Counted from the stretch's first letter, positions 20,565 through 33,408 are shown. The stretch is 64,000 nucleotides of DNA from Lepidodermella squamata (GCA_047495785.1 JBLDXI010000042.1:2790001-2854000); one strand, 5' to 3'. The notes: a model not told the origin generated them from the letters alone. Numbers and translations are program-made.

Positions 20565-22762
20565 TCAGTTTTTGGGCGATTCACTGGCTGCTAAGAGATC
20601 CAAAACAGCCTCTTGATTGCCACCTCTTGCTCTGTGGTAAGGTGTATGCCCATTCTTGTTCTGAATCGTGATCAACTCAGGCTTCGCTGTGATTAAAAAA
20701 TTGACGACTTTAACATGGCCATAAAACGAGGCGACATGAACAGCCATGTCTCCGAAAATACTGTCAGCCGCGTATAGATCCACTTCTTTCTTCGTGACTA
20801 GGAACTCTGTAACCGCTAGATTGCCTCGAACAGCGGCGTGAAGTAACGGGGTTCGGCTATATTTGGTACATTTCGCTTCCAGCCATTCAGGCTTGACATC
20901 CAATAAATAGTTGACAATTTCAACATTCCCAAAAGTCGCAGCTAAATGAATCGCCTTTGACCCTTGATCGCTGTCCCTGGCGTCCATGTTGACCTTCTTT
21001 TCCTTGACTAGAAAATCAACAACGGCCATTCGACTTTTCTGACAGGCTCGCATGAACGCAGTTCTCTCGAATCGCCCCCGCATTTCAGGATTAGCCCCGC
21101 ATTCATTGATGAGGTACTTCACGATGTTCAACTGACCATGAAAAGCTGCTGCGGTTAGGACTGTATCGTCATCTTTGTTCTTACGCTCTATCAGTAATTT
21201 TCGACCGTTTGGCGGTAAGTTCTCCGAGGCGAAAATCTCTTTGATGAACGGTAGATTTCCCGAAATAGCTGCGGCATGTAGGTGTTGGGCCAAGGTCGGG
21301 AGCTAAAACATTGATAATCACAAATCCAGGATATTATTTATCAAAAACAACCGTGGAACACTTCCAGCTTTCGTAGATGCCATTTCGCCAGTCGAGCACG
21401 GCTTTTTGAACTTGCTCCTCATGGAAAAATGACTTAATGCGTTCCTCATAAGGATCGTACAAAACCTTTTTCGCAGGGATCTGTTCAACTGAAAAAGAGA
21501 AAATTTGATTCCAGCAGTGAAATAATAAGCACTTACAGATTAGGACATCTATTATCGGGTCTTTGAGGTGACTAGGTATTCCTGTGTCGAATCTTATTAA
21601 ATCGACGTTGAACTTGTTCATTGACAGAAATTTATCCTCAATGAGAAGCTGATTCAGGGTGATGCGTTCATCGGGATTTTTCGGTGTTATCAGCCGCAAA
21701 ACTAAGGTTCGAAGCTCCATAGAATATTCGTTACTTGTTGAAACTGCGAGAGGGTAGTCCCTTAAAAGTATGAGCGAGATGTAACAAGCTAACATCAATG
21801 TCCAGAAAACTCACATTATTATGGCTGTCACCGAAGGAAACTGTAAATAACCTTAGCATTAGCAGATGGGTAGAGATTAACACCTAACTTACCGGAAGCC
21901 GAAGTTCCATAACATGGTACAAGGTTGCCCCAACTGCCCAAATATCTGATTTCGTACTGTGTTTCTCCCCGTTGAAAAGCTCAGGCGCCCAGTACATCAA
22001 ACTGTTAGCAGCTATCGAACCAGATCCTTCAACAACAATATCGCCCAATTTGATTACGCGTCGATTAGCAACCAGAAGAATGTTCTTAAAAAAATTGTTT
22101 CAGCTTTGAAAAAGTTCGAGGAAAGATCACTCACCCCTGGACGAATGTCTCGGTGTATCAAATCATGATCGTGGAGAAACTTGACGGCAGAAATTAGCTG
22201 CCGCATCCACAGTTGAATGTAGCGTTCGGCGAAGTGAGAGTTGGACATTTTTACTTCAGCTATCGCACTTTCCAGCGTGTGCAATCCATCGGCGTACTCG
22301 GTTAAGTGATAGTGAACCAGAGTGTTCAATCGGTCGATATCGATGCCTCCATAAGGCTCTGTAAAACGGTTTCAAAGAATGGTCCTGAGACACATGATTA
22401 AAAGCTACCTTCAAATGATTCGACGACTTTGAAGAGGTATGGATGGTTCAAAGCTTTGAGTTTGGCATGCTGAAAGAATCTGTGTGGCAAATTATAGCAA
22501 ATATAGAGCTAAGGCTAACCTGAATCTTGTACATTTCAGCTAGGGAAGCGTCAAGTTTTGCTAGGGATGACAAGTTAGCTTGCTTCAGCATGTAAATCTT
22601 CTCGTTAGTCACTGATCTCAATTGAACGATTGAGACCCCGAAAGACCCTGGTGGTAGTGGGGCAACTTGCCGCAGATCATCGACGAACAATGCCGATGAT
22701 ACGGGATGTTTATCCGGACTCTGTGGTCGCTTGATAATGTTAGGTTTAGATTTTCGGACCAT
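20565..22762 (-). CDS. Protein kinase-like domain fused to ankyrin repeats
   Basis: Eight exons: 22762-22520, 22469-22409, 22358-22135, 22084-21893, 21840-21815, 21760-21537, 21488-21352 and 21302-20565. They join to 614 open residues. The kinase half has a shortened glycine loop (PPGSFGVSIVQLR), a lysine strand (KIYMLKQAN), HRDIRPGN in the catalytic loop, and WAPELF with SDIWAVGATLYHVM for the APE and alpha-F regions. The DFG motif reads DIV (KLGDIVVEG), so metal binding is doubtful beyond its retained aspartate. The C-terminal half carries about six ankyrin repeats (for example HLAATFGNVEIVNYLL and HAAVRGNLAVTEFLV). The fifth exon is only 26 nt, and the 54-nt intron after it ends ACTTTTAAG. 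I do not recognise a named orthologue; the kinase part resembles NEK-type kinases loosely. The start at 22762 (MVRKSKPN) is the first ATG of the open frame; an earlier exon is possible. Confidence 0.75.
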
Positions 22763-23019
22763 GTCTCTAGAATTTTTCTGCGAATGATCCAATCTGGGTT
22801 GACTTCATCGTTTTGTATGCAGGTAAATAGCACCCAAGAGAGTCTTGAATTATACGTCATGCGATTTAGTGTGCCCAGAGCTCAATGCGCATGTATATAT
22901 TTAAGGATTGAGTAGACATAACGATTGCAATGTCGGGGTAATACTTACACATCAGCGGACGAAGAATCAACGTAAGCTGGTGAACATTTTGGATTTTTTT
23001 GGTGCATGTGGACATTATT

Positions 23020-24206
23020 TAGAAACTTTTACCTTTAACCTTGTAAATGCGCTCGTGACATTTATTCCCGATTGAGTTTCATGACGAAAACCGTGACGTC
23101 GGGGCTGACGTAACAGGAGCCGTATCGAATATCGAGTATCGCCGAGCGGCTGTTTGAAGATCAAGATTGGTGATCTGCTGCCGCATGGAGGTCTAGGCGT
23201 CTTCTCGAAATTGTCCGCCTTTAGGTCCAATTTTGGCCCGGGCTGATCTAAATCCGGTTAGACTATCCATGCTGCACCAACAATTGTCGACTTAGGACCA
23301 GGCCGGGGTTCTTCGCAGATGAGTGCCTATTTCGGCCTATTTCGAAACCAAGACTTTGCTAAACCTGAAGGTAAAGTCTCGCCACTGGTGACAACTAACC
23401 GCAAAGATGCTAATTTTGCGCCTGCATCGGGAAGATCAAGAAGAGCTTTGATCAGCGATGGTACCAGGGTAAGACTAGAAGAGCTTTGATCAGCGATGGT
23501 ACCAGGGTAAGACGCGTAGCTTGATGAGTCTGAACGGCACTAGCTATCAAATCGGCGACGCTTGTGTGCTTGCCGCCACTATTAACATCTAGGATCACAA
23601 CGCGCTGCAGACGAAGGGCGGCAGTCAGTACTTCAGTGTAGCTCTCAACCCAAAGCGTGTTCGTCCTCGCTAGGCACACGTCGGAGCCATATTCTCGGCG
23701 AACGGCAGCTCAGCCCATTGCCACCAGAAGATTCGCGTTTGATAAGGCGACTCCCTTCGGCATTCCGGTGCTGCCACTTGTGTACAACGTCAAAGCTGGC
23801 CGCTTGTCATTGGTGTTTGAAACCGCTGCTTCTTGATGGCCAGAAGAGAAAAATTCACCGCAATTGGACGTGACGACACAATCGCTATCAATAACCACAG
23901 TTGCCAATTCCCAACCAGTTTCCTCCAGGAAACCTTGCTTACGATCTTCGCCCTATATTGTTTTGAAATTTTTGATACTTCTTCTGTGTCTTATAATACT
24001 TGCCGTAATAACCATTTTAGCTTTACAATGCTCTGGGATGTACTTTTTCACATCCAACGGTAGGGTCTCATCGAGTGGAACTTTCGAATGATAAGAACGT
24101 GGCGATTCTGGCAGTGCTTGGCCGAAGAAAAACAGCGACAGATTGATTTGATCGAGGCACGCCTAGCCTTTCGAATGCGGCCGCTAATCCGTGGATCATT
24201 TCTCTG
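23020..24206 (-). pseudogene. Decayed adenylation-domain (AMP-binding) gene
   Basis: Minus-strand remains of an acyl/aminoacyl-adenylating enzyme. Visible parts in order: a VAVFLRPS strand near 24130; VPLDETLPLDVKKY near 24070; an intact short intron (about 24003-23955); the signature TLYTSGSTGMPKGV near 23780; LTLVPSLIKALL near 23440. Damage includes an in-frame TGA at 23712-23710, a 38-bp tandem duplication at 23439-23514 that shifts the frame, another stop after SWFRNRPK, and frameshifts near 24090 and towards 23100. The closest types are amino-acid adenylation domains (NRPS-like, Ebony-like or AASDH-like); I cannot choose among them. No carrier or condensation domain is visible. Confidence 0.7.
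23439..23514. repeat. Tandem 38-bp duplication inside the adenylation pseudogene
   Basis: Two adjacent copies (23439-23476 and 23477-23514) beginning AGAAGAGCTTTGATCAGCG. The unit is not a multiple of three, so it breaks the frame. Confidence 0.85.
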
Positions 24207-24469
24207 TCAGCTGTTTGTAGCTGCGATCGTTAGGCTCGGTGATTTGTGGATTTTCGACAAGTGATCGATTTTCTGGCTTCGACATCTGCTGTTCGAACTC
24301 ACCATAACAAGTATGACTGGGAGATCTTGTCCATAAATGGATGATTCGACGCGAAAGCCATTGAGGTAGCTTTTCTCTACCTCTTTTCTCTTTTCTCTGC
24401 GAACGTAAGAAATAAAAAAAGAAACAAGATACAGACAGGGGAAATGAAAGGCTAATGTAGGTGGCATGT

Positions 24470-25724
24470 AGAATTTAAATTTTGTTCATAATTACTACGC
24501 TTCAATGCAATTTCGAAGCACAAAAAAATAGTGAAGTCTGAAATGAATATTACCTATATGACTCCGGTTTAGCCCCATCCATGGGATGGTTCGATTGGTT
24601 GGGAACGTGTAAAACTAGGCAATAAAAACTACGGGTCATTCTTTAACCCCAACCGCGTAACCTCGAATGACGATATATTTATACCTATAACATTTTTTTA
24701 AAGGAAATTCAGGGTGCAACCTGAGTGCAACTGACTGGTTGGATCTCGTCCGAAATTAGATCAAAATAGGGATTCAATCCTAGTCGCAGTTCCTATTATA
24801 ACAGGAATAAATCGGAATAAATAATTTTTAAACTCATAATAATTAATAATTATTCAAATATCATCAATCCGAAAAGTAGGTCAACGAAATCTTCCTTCGA
24901 AGTATAATCGGCCTATAGCTGGACTTTAACAATATTGGTGAGGTTTTCTGATGTGGGCCAATCCTCAATTCGATCTGACCGATTTATGATTCTGACTTTT
25001 AGCTAAAATCGGATACCCTTATATTTATTTCTTTCAAACAGGTTCCTTTTCATGCTTCTTTTTTTCTTAGCAGACTGGTTTTCATGGAAGTCAGCATTCA
25101 GCCATAAACCTACAAGAACCGACCCGAGTGGTTTTTTTTTTAATTTCCCATATTTTGACATAATAAATCAGAAGACAGTCACTGGCTTGAATAATTTTAC
25201 TTCGGCGATGTGAAAACTATTAGGCATGCGGTTTATGGGCGTTTCAATCAAGTTTATTTTTCGGCTTTTTCCCAGCCCAATCTATCGCTCCACGCAAACT
25301 GCAAATTTAGCGCAACCCGTGCGCTCGTTTAAAAGCATTCAACTCGGTGAAAAATAATAAAAATAATAATTGTCTCTCCGATAAAACTGCAGCCCTGAAA
25401 ACAGCTTACTGTCACGATATACGATATAAAGCCGGCTGGAATTATATCACACTTTTATACCTATTTTCCCGTCAAAACTTTGAGGAATAGCTGCGATGTT
25501 ATGGCTATGATACATCAGGAAGATGATGACGATCTTAAACCCGTGCCAAGTTTTATCCTTCAGCTTATCTTACGTACCGGTATAATACCAACAAAGCGTA
25601 ACCTATCCTATTGTATTTCAATTTTCAGAGTTGCGGAAGTGGTTGTAGTATTTTTTTAATTTACTAAAAAAAATTGAATTTTTGTCGCACTCGAGGTTTT
25701 TATAAACTGTGAGTACTTCTTCTT
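24470..25724. other. Intergenic region
   Basis: AT-rich, with no exon I can support. Confidence 0.4.
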
Positions 25725-26246
25725 ATGTTTCGCTCGGAATACACGGTGACCGTGCGCCGCGGAGTGGTAGCTGTAACTAGCAATAACAACGTGACAAATA
25801 GCACCCAGGCGCAGCAGGGCCCGGCTGCCGCATTAACACCAGCCCATCAGTCCAGTTTTTTGTCACCCGACGCTAATAACTTGAGTCAATTATCGCCAAC
25901 CAGTGATAACGCCAGCAGCTGCAATAAAATGCCGACAGGCAGGTCAGTAGCCGCGACCAGGGTGTCCACGCGGCGATCGGCGATCGAGAATAACGGCGCC
26001 GCTTCTTCATCACCGTCACCCCGCCGAACGTCATGCACTGTGTGTACGCCTAATAATAGCAGCACTGCTTCAGGTAATCCAAGTAACAACGGCGTGACGC
26101 TGTCAATAAACGCGCGAAACACTGCTAACCGGTTGTCGAAACGCCAGCAACAGCTATTACCGGTGCCAGCAGCCGCCAAAGCCATGTCACTAACAACTAA
26201 GCGGTTAGTTCTTCTTCATGTCAATAATTACAAGTGTTTAGCATGA
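25725..26246 (+). CDS. Possible coding exon, Ser/Asn/Thr-rich protein, unknown
   Basis: An ATG-initiated open frame of 173 codons, richer in GC than its surroundings, with low-complexity composition (NNNVTNSTQAQQGPAAA..., SSSPSPRRTSC, NSSTASGNPSNN). A possible donor lies at CG|GTTAGT near 26206. Splicing from there into the exon at 28419 does not keep the frame, so I do not join it to the next gene. It may be the first exon of a gene whose other exons I missed, or a chance open frame in GC-rich sequence. Confidence 0.35.
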   Translation: MFRSEYTVTVRRGVVAVTSNNNVTNSTQAQQGPAAALTPAHQSSFLSPDANNLSQLSPTSDNASSCNKMPTGRSVAATRVSTRRSAIENNGAASSSPSPRRTSCTVCTPNNSSTASGNPSNNGVTLSINARNTANRLSKRQQQLLPVPAAAKAMSLTTKRLVLLHVNNYKCLA

Positions 26247-28350
26247 CATCAGCGACGTGCTACCTGTCTATCTCGGCCGCTCGAGTTAATTATAAATGTC
26301 TTGCGACCTCGAGAGTCGCATTATTTATCACAACAAAGCGCGCACGGGTTCCAACTTGGAACCGCGCGCAAATACACAGGACAGGAGAAAAAAAACACAC
26401 ACAGAAATTATTATTATCATCAGCCGTGATGTATCTTGTTGTTTATTTGTTGTTTCAAAATCTTTTTCGGTCACCTGCGCGCGCGCTAAAAAAACGCGGC
26501 TAGAAGTGCTTTTTCGCCTCGCAATAACAAGCAGCGACGCACAGCGTCTTTTTTAAGGAGGCGCGGCCGCCCTCTCAAAAACGCGCCGCTATGAAGCTAT
26601 TTGTTAATAACGTGAAACGCCGATCTTGCCCTGTTATTTACCCGCTAACACGTGCCGTTAGCGGACGTTTATCCTAGAAATGACTACCTATGTGTCCATA
26701 TAGCCTGCCGGCTGCTAAGAGGCGAGGCTGGGCCGCGGCCAGGAAATTTGCTTTCAGCAACTATTTTGTCGCGAAGGGGTGAAAAAATCATCGCCTGTCA
26801 TTTCGCAAAAAGCACTGATTCAGTACGCACCGGCTACAATTTCTTTTGTCCTTGTTTTCTTTTCCTTTATCTACAGGAAATAATTTTTTTACACATCACG
26901 CAAGTCTCAATTTTTCAATTTTATTGTGTAAACTCAATAATATGCATAACGCAAAGTAATAAAAATTTATTTATGACGGATATTTTCTCAATTGTTTGCC
27001 ATGCTATAGCAAATATAATCTGATTTAGCTATTTATTCCGCGATTTTATAGAGAAAACAGCATTTTTACGATTCAATATATTATTTATTTACGGCCGGCA
27101 GCGCTATAGCCAGCAACATCAAAGCTGTTTTAGATTATTAGCTTAAAAATTCAAGATTTATGCGTTTTTCAATTATTATTCCCCCGAATTATATATAATA
27201 CGACGGCGCCGTCTTATAAAAATTAATCTGCTGCCTTTAACCTCCACAAAATTTTCACCAATATTCTGACCAGTATACACCTTTTTATCTCGTAATTTTT
27301 CACGTTATAAATTAGTCATCTCTAATATGCACAATTCAGCTAGATCGAGGTAAGGGTGTCTTCAATATAATATATTATACGCTTGTTTTATTTACCCTGG
27401 CGCGCGTTCGCAAATTCCTAGCCAGTGACAATGTGCCTCGCCAAGTCATCTCGCGTTTTGTCTCGAGATGCGAAAACTTCTTTTTAATGTTGAAAATTAA
27501 ATTACAACACCAAAAACACGCGTGCGGTGTTATGTACACTTAGATGCGATATATATATTTCTTGACCGGTCAAATATACAGCGCCCAATTTGCTGTTTGT
27601 TGTTGTTATATATATATATAATGTGGGCATAGGAAAAATATATCTGGCGCTGTTGTTGTTGTTTTCAGTTGGCAGCAGGCGGCATCATCATCTTTATTTA
27701 GGGTTCGTGTCACCAACCACCAAGTTGATGATGATGAAGATGAAGAAGATGTCTTTTGTACACAAAATGAAGCGCGCGCTTATCATGTACTCCCGTTAAT
27801 TTGCCTCGCGTATAGGTAGGTATAAAAGACATCAAGATATACTATATATCAGGCCGTTTTGTCCGGTTGGTTGTCATGAACCCCGAGAACAATAGGCTAT
27901 CATTTTAATATAACATCTTAGATATATATTTCTGATGTTATTATTTATGTTTTGTTTTTGTTTATATCGCCGCTCCGTTTTTCCATTACCTCTCTACTTA
28001 CATGATTTAGGTGCATACAACACGGAGTATCGTTTTGTTGCCGTGCGATGCTGATGATGATGACGATGATGATGCCTCAAAACAACAATGAGCCGGCTTG
28101 TTCGCGTCATTATTAGACGCGCGCGAGCACTAGTTTTTATTACATGCGCGCGCGATATTTTGTTGTACAAAAATGTGCGCGTATATACAACGCGCTCGTG
28201 ACAAATTTCACGCTCGCGCTCTTTTGATCTTTTTTTTCGCGCTTGAAATTTTCGCGCATTTCAACACGTCCAACCGGGCCGTGAAATTGCCGCCTCAAGT
28301 CACGTCTTGTTTATCGATTATTATTTAAAACACCACTCAATTTTTCTTCG
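26247..28350. other. GC-skewed upstream region with many CG-rich words
   Basis: No supported exon. It alternates AT-rich sequence and CGCGCG-containing patches, with several ATG/GAT triplet runs (for example near 28050). Plausibly the 5' region of the gene starting near 28419. Confidence 0.3.
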
Positions 28351-28418
28351 TTCTAGAAGGCACTCAGAAAAATTTGGCCGCAAATTATGTTTTAAGCTGG
28401 ATTTTTTTTTTACAAAAC

Positions 28419-31400
28419 ATGATTACAGACGACTTCCCGGCTATTGACGCCGATTCGCTATCAAGCGATGACGACGTTCAGCCGGTTCTTAATAAAGAAC
28501 CGAAAGTCGTTGAAACGCCTAACTTGGATTACGCAGCGGATGCTGAAAATAACGCAAATTCAAGTTCAAATTCAAGCTCAAGCGGCGAGATAGAGCACGA
28601 TCGCGATGAAATTATGATAACCGCTTTGGAGTTGATTAACAATAACCATGATATGTTTAGCTCGAGCTCTGGCGTCGACTCGAAGCACGACAGTACGACA
28701 GATTCGGGCAGCAATAATACGAGTCGAAACAAAAGTCCAACTGAAATTTTGGTTGAAATCGCGCCAACAAAAGCCGAAAACAGCGCAAATGTCGAGACGA
28801 ATGAGATTAACCAGGAATTATTAAATGAAATAACCACGCCGACACCAACATTGCAAGCCGATGATGTGCCGCCGCCGCCGCCGCATGAGTCATCTCACGA
28901 TGAGTCATCATCGCCAACTCACCTCAACGTTGAGGCGTTAGAAGAAGTTGTCGAAATTGAAGCGCCGCGAATTGGCTTCTTAGGCAAAACTGTCACTTCG
29001 CCTCGGCCGCCGTCCTACTCGCCAACAATTAGCAGTGGCCGAACTTTGAACAGCCGCCAATCTGACAGCATGCCAAGTGAACCGGAACCACCTCGGCCTG
29101 TGCTAACAATCGAGACACTGAACTGCAACAGCCCGTCGCCGGCTAAAATTAACGTTTTCACCGAGTCGCGGAATAATTCCGAAGATGACCAGTTGAAGCG
29201 GCATTTGGAGAAACTTCACAAGGTCCCATTTGGCCGATCTCGGGCTGAAATATGCCGAAATTGCACGAGTTTCGACGAGGCCGTGGCGCGAACGCAACGA
29301 GATGCTGTTTTAAGTGATCAGCAAATGTGGCGAAATTTGCAGTTTGTAATTCGAGAAAAATACACGGCTTTCGCGAAGCTGGAGGCAATTTCTAGGATTC
29401 AGGAGAAAGTTCAGGAGCTCGTCGGCTTCGTTGATTCGTCAATTTTAACGAATAGCTGCTGGTCGTCAGGCGCGAATAAGCTTCATTCAAGTGTGACGAA
29501 GACGCAACGTGGCTCAGCCTCGCCGGCTTCTGCGACGAAAGAACTGCCTGATGATCTGGAAATTATGCTACAGCTGATAGGAAACGAGATTGATGCTTCT
29601 CAAGCGTTGTCAAGTTGGCTCATGCAGAGCGTAGAAAGTGCTTGCCTGCATTTGGAAAATGCCTCAAAATTCTACCAGGTAAGCCATCGGATCGAATTTT
29701 CGGGAAAATGTCCAAAATTAGGTCAAGATTCGAAAATTCGGAAAGCCGAGGAAACAAGAGAAAATTTGTATAACACTGCCCTGGAACCTTTGAACCCCAA
29801 TTCCAATTTAAATTACCGAAATTATGAATTTTCGTGACTTGGGCATTTTCTGGAAGTAATTTTCCATCTTTGAGGATTTTTAAAGGAATTTTCTTGAATT
29901 TTCTAAATTTTTTATTCTTTCTTAGTTCGAATCTGAACTCGGCCATTGTTACAGCTGGATGGCTAGTTCTCTCGAGGCAGCTAGCCAAAAGCTGGATCAT
30001 CTCGTTGGTACCGGCTATTGCAACTGGGAGAAGAGCAAATTTAACGAGGCCCCATCTTGGCTAGCCGCTTGCCATCAGGAGATCGACGTAAGTCTTAACA
30101 TTTTCCTGCTATCTATTTAATGAAACTCGGATTATAATTCACGTTATTTAATCTTATTTGTTTTACATGATAATCGTTTTAGCAATGCACGCGACTGTTG
30201 TACTTTTGGCAAGAGAAAGTCGACCGGCTGTTGGCGGCGGCGCGGCGCCTCAGCCCCGTCAACAAACGCTCGCCGACACAACGTGGCATTTACACGCCGG
30301 GCGATTCGGGCAAAACGAGCGGCACATCCTTCACGGTATCGCCATCCTCAACCAGCAGTGGTATCATTAGCGGTGGTGGTAGTAGCAATAACAACGCCGC
30401 GAATAGTTCGGTGCCAGCTCGTTTACTGCTCGACTACTTTACGGGCGCCGACCTGGCGACACCTTCACTGGGCCGAGGCGCGAAAGTCAACGTCAGCCAT
30501 ATGAACAGCGCGCGTAGTGCCGAGCTGCCCAACTACTGGCAGGTCGAGAAAGCTTCGCCGACTTCACCGTCAACTTTCCAGCCCAGCTACGACGTGCCTA
30601 ACTACGCTTGCGAACTTACGCTCACCGAACAGGAAATGCACGATCGACTCGAAGTCGTCAATGAGTAAGTTTTTTTCGATGCACCCTGTCCCAATAAAAA
30701 ACATCTCACTTTATCACCGTATTTAACCAGGGAAAATATTTTCATTAAGGAATGGATCAGATACTTTGGGAAAAGCTGGTCATCGAATCCTATCGAATCT
30801 TTTTTCTTAATCCTATTACGTGATACTTTGGGATAAGCTGGTCATCGAATCCTATCGAATCTTTTTTCTTAATCCTATTACGTGACCCATTTGGCTCTGT
30901 TATTTTTGCGACATTACATGACGAAAAAAGCAGCATATTTTCCTCATAATGAAAGCTGATAGCTTCCATTTCATATATTTCTTTCGGGCAGTTAAATTCG
31001 GTAAAATCCTAATGGTAAAATCCATTAGGCCAGATTCGGGAAATATTTCGATTAGCAATTTGATTAAATTAAACTATGACCCAATTTAAATTACGTGCAA
31101 TAATTCGAGTTATACTTATTCAGAACGTCAAAACTAGGCAGAATAGGATCGATTTGGACCTAAACTTGAGGTTTATTTAATTTCGGTACATTCCGACAAA
31201 AATCAACATCAGAACCTTTAAGTATCAAATGGACAGTAGCTGGTAACATAATTATGTCTAAGTAAAATGCAGCTGTTTAAACCATAAATCTTGGGGTCCG
31301 TAAATTTTTGGTATTTATTAGGAAATCGAGTTCTAGCGGAATGCCTTTGCATTTTTATAGTATTTTTAGCCATGATTATTTGACAAGATTTTTCCCACTT

Positions 31401-33408
31401 TTATTATTGAATTTTTCGAAAAAACAAGAATTCCTAGTGAATTTGTTTTGAATTTTTTCTGCTCAAATCTGGGCCATACAATTTTGAGCCTATGTTGATG
31501 CTTCTGACTTATGTGACCAACAGAGTCGCTGGAATGCTGATAACGTCCGGCCGCGATTTGCTGCAATCACTGCACAACTTCGTGTACGCGTTCATCCGCG
31601 CCAATTTCCCGCCAATCGACGACCACCGCGCGCAGCTGCTGATGAGTCTGGAACTTCGCGAGAAGCTCGATTCGTTAAACGTCATCGACGCTACGATCGA
31701 TTTCGTCTCGCGAACCTCCAACGAATCGAGCGAAAAATCGCACCTTTTAGACTTGCTACACGCCTATCGAGGCGCGTTACTCAACGAGCGGAAAACCAAT
31801 GGTGTGGAACCGGCGCTTGCCGGCTCCGGCGTTCAGGTTTTCACCAACGTCGAGCTGCTTAAGGAACTACTCATCAAAGCCACGAGTTTGGACTCGTACT
31901 GGGAGGCCTTCGCTCAACGAGCGATCAGCCTCCGAGATTTCGACTACGAGCCCGAATTGAATGGCGGTGATGATTCATCATCAGGCCAACGATTCTTCCG
32001 CAACACAGTGAATTGGCAGAAAGTTATCGACCTGGAAGAGCCACAGCCAAGTCGCGGCATCATGTTGCCGATTCTAGTTGACATGGCTGTTCAAACCGAG
32101 GGTGGCTTCTCGCCGCGGCCGATCAGCCCTCCGACTGTCGTGACAGAGTCATTTGTTGAACATTCAGTATCAGCTGAGGTGATATCGAAAGAAAGGCCGT
32201 CGAGCACGGGCACGAATGCGTCATCGGACGACGCGGCATCGACGGCCGAAAGTGATATGGTTGTTCAGTCGGAAGTTGCCGAGGAACGTCGCCGGTTCAC
32301 GATCAAGGGCGTGGTGCGATCGGGTGCTAAAAATAATGGGTCACGTGACCTTATGTCTTGGCGCGAGGTAAGTTATTAAAAATAGGTCAAATTTTTTATT
32401 TTTTTTTCAATAATTTTTATTTAATAGGCAATTTCACTGGGCATCGTCGATCCTAATGCTGGTACGTGTAAAGACTTGGAGAATCCTTACTCTCGTGAGC
32501 GCATTCCTATACCCGTGGCCATCGCTCGTGGTCTAATCGTAGTCGAACACCAAAGCGAGACTGAAGTGTTGCGCCGCGAGCAAAAAACCGAACATGTCGT
32601 TGTGTCGCGACCCGGCTCGCGGCGCTACAAAGACCGGCCTGTTATCACAGTGTCGCAAGCCAACAACACTAATAATTCCTTCGACGAAGTGACGACACCA
32701 AAGCCGCGAGCTACAACAATCTTCGTGCCAGACAACGACAACACGCCGCCTATAATTAGCAACCAAATAGCTGCGAGAGTAGATGACGATAAAAAATCGA
32801 TTGACTGCTCGTCGTCGTCATCGTCGTCGTGCAGCCGGCCGCTATCTATTTCGCCATCAGGCGCCTCGACGTACCACAACATCCCGCCGCCGCCATCTGT
32901 CGACGATCACCATCATCCGCCGAGACCGGCAGTTATCCAGCCTAAACAGCAACAAACATCGCCGCCGGGTGCGATGAAACCACGCACTACAGTTCTCATT
33001 AGCCGCGAGAAATTGGCGTCGGGCGCCGCCGCTGCAGCGACCCGGGCGTCAAATACTCAGCCGCCGCTGCAGCAACAACAGCCACCAACAACTTACATCG
33101 CATCGGCGTTTGTCGATGAAAACAGCGGCAATAATATTAGCAATAACGCGGTTGTGAACAAAACGCGAACTGTCATGTCGCTGATTCACGCGCAGTTGGA
33201 AAAAGATTTGAAATTTAGAACAGCCCCGTCACCTTCGCCGACTGAAAGCCGCCGAAGCGTAACCACCCCCGTCACCCCGAATAAATCATCCGTCACGGAT
33301 ATTGAGCCGCTCAGCCCTGTCGACGCAGCACCTAAAGCGCCGGTTCGATCAAATGTCGGCGCTCGAGGCTCGGTTCGAAAAATGGCTAAATTTTTCGAGC
33401 AAAAATGA
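28419..33408 (+). CDS. Large unrecognised protein with plakin-repeat-like segment
   Basis: Six exons, 28419-29678, 29926-30087, 30183-30664, 31524-32367 and 32428-33408 (the first exon may begin further upstream), join to 1242 open residues. The N-terminal third is acidic and serine/asparagine-rich with a PPPPPH run. The middle (about residues 250-650) is predicted helical by composition, for example FDEAVARTQRDAVLSDQQMW and QCTRLLYFWQEKVDRLL, reminiscent of spectrin-type helices. Across the 32367/32428 splice lies SWREAISLGIVDPNAGTC, followed by RIPIPVAIARGLIVVE. This two-part pattern resembles plakin repeats of desmoplakin/plectin, which bind intermediate filaments. The C-terminal 250 residues are low-complexity and proline-rich, ending VRKMAKFFEQK. 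The plakin likeness is by eye; the overall protein matches nothing I can name. A cytoskeletal linker role is inference. Confidence 0.65.
30760..30883. repeat. Tandem 62-bp duplication within an intron
   Basis: Two adjacent, almost identical units, 30760-30821 and 30822-30883, beginning GATACTTTGGG. One base differs early in the unit. Lies in the intron 30665-31523 of the plakin-like gene. Confidence 0.85.

Noticed and set aside
21794-21815. A 21-nt GT..AT intron in the kinase domain
   Set aside because: A normal 54-nt GT..AG intron ending ACTTTTAAG keeps the frame.
25725-28419. Joining the ORF at 25725 as first exon of the plakin-like gene
   Set aside because: The available donor leaves two bases, whereas the downstream acceptors need one or none; every join hits a stop.
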